18,694 nucleotides of DNA from Rhynchonema sp. JSB1_4 (lineage: Eukaryota; Nematoda; Chromadorea; Monhysterida; Xyalidae). A program made the translations under genes and the position numbers. Every line of letters begins with the position of its first letter. Position 1 is the stretch's first letter. The stretch is taken from contig JASAMV010008312.1 of the NCBI GenBank assembly GCA_030248065.1, positions 1 through 18,694 on the forward strand. Direction: 5' to 3'. The notes below the pieces were generated by a model. That model searched no databases. It was not told the DNA's origin and saw nothing but the letters and a program-made list of their open reading frames with translations. Shown piece after piece: positions 18,598-18,694 of this stretch.

Positions 18598-18694
18598 AAT
18601 AGAACCCCCCCATTAATTGACCCCCCCATTAATTGAACCCCCTAAATGGCTCAAATCAAAAATAGAACCCCCCATTAATTGACCCCCCCCCCAT
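18598..18694. repeat. C-run / ATTAATTGA direct repeats
   Basis: AATAGAACCCCCC, then three copies of a C-run followed by ATTAATTGA (two adjacent, one after a 40-nt gap), ending in a C-run at the window edge. AATAGAGCC-type phrases also occur near 17975-18005 and near 5966, tying these low-complexity blocks together. Confidence 0.6.

Larger units (their letters stand above)
18194..18694. mobile_element. Family C G/C-run element, left end; right end beyond the window or unresolved
   Basis: It starts CAGTGTTGGAGG with G- and C-runs, then four direct copies of (G)GTACAGTAGGTATCC at about 18234, 18261, 18295 and 18328. A module CTCAAATTACCCCAAATTCG leads into CGCGCGCTACGCGCGC (18436-18451), clearly related to the CTCAAAACCCC / CGCGCGATCCGCGCGC module of family A. 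No right terminus is visible. Confidence 0.55.

Overview
This is animal nuclear DNA. It holds multi-exon genes with GT-AG introns, membrane-type C-type lectins, a Ku80 (XRCC5) orthologue and many short inverted-repeat DNA transposons. The phylum cannot be fixed from the sequence. The one hint is a degenerate (TTAGGC)n array, the nematode-type telomere unit, but it sits inside a mobile element and is weak evidence. All recognised genes are on the minus strand.

Region 1 (1-5690) is a tandem array of three paralogous type I membrane C-type lectin genes. Each has a signal peptide, a C-type lectin domain split over exons 1 and 2, a Thr/Ser/Pro-rich stalk with one membrane helix in exon 3, and a short tail in exon 4. 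All three copies are damaged. The copy at 3909-5690 has lost its start codon at a junction with foreign low-complexity DNA. The copy at 1648-3332 has an in-frame TGA. The copy at 1-1264 has a 1-nt deletion at almost the same codon, and it runs off the window. A hAT-type MITE (461-824) lies against a splice acceptor of that last copy.

Region 2 (5700-9459) has no recognisable host gene. It starts with a 218-nt tract that contains no T, followed by fragments of G/C-run elements. Next comes a nested set of transposons at 6404-8729. A roughly 426-bp hAT-like MITE (family A, TSD ATGAACAT) is split by a 1328-bp family B complex (TSD GGTATTTT). That complex contains a further complete family B copy (TSD ACTATACC). 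A separate 555-bp inverted-repeat element carries a tRNA-like sequence and the telomere-like array. Family B carries 19 copies of an 18-nt motif, all in one orientation.

Region 3 (9460-17449) is a Ku80/XRCC5 gene. I could join 20 exons in phase (758 codons). A likely 21st exon restores a DDxLLD-like C-terminal motif. Transposons sit in intron 1 (a second family A copy) and in the proposed last intron (a 715-bp fold-back element). Ku80 pairs with Ku70 in non-homologous end joining and telomere protection.

Region 4 (17450-18694) holds the Ku80 upstream flank and then more G/C-run elements, including the left end of a third family (C) that has its own iterated 16-nt motif. Families A, B and C share a CGCGCGNTNCGCGCG module and the same general layout. 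They look like one modular superfamily of non-autonomous elements, each with family-specific direct repeats.
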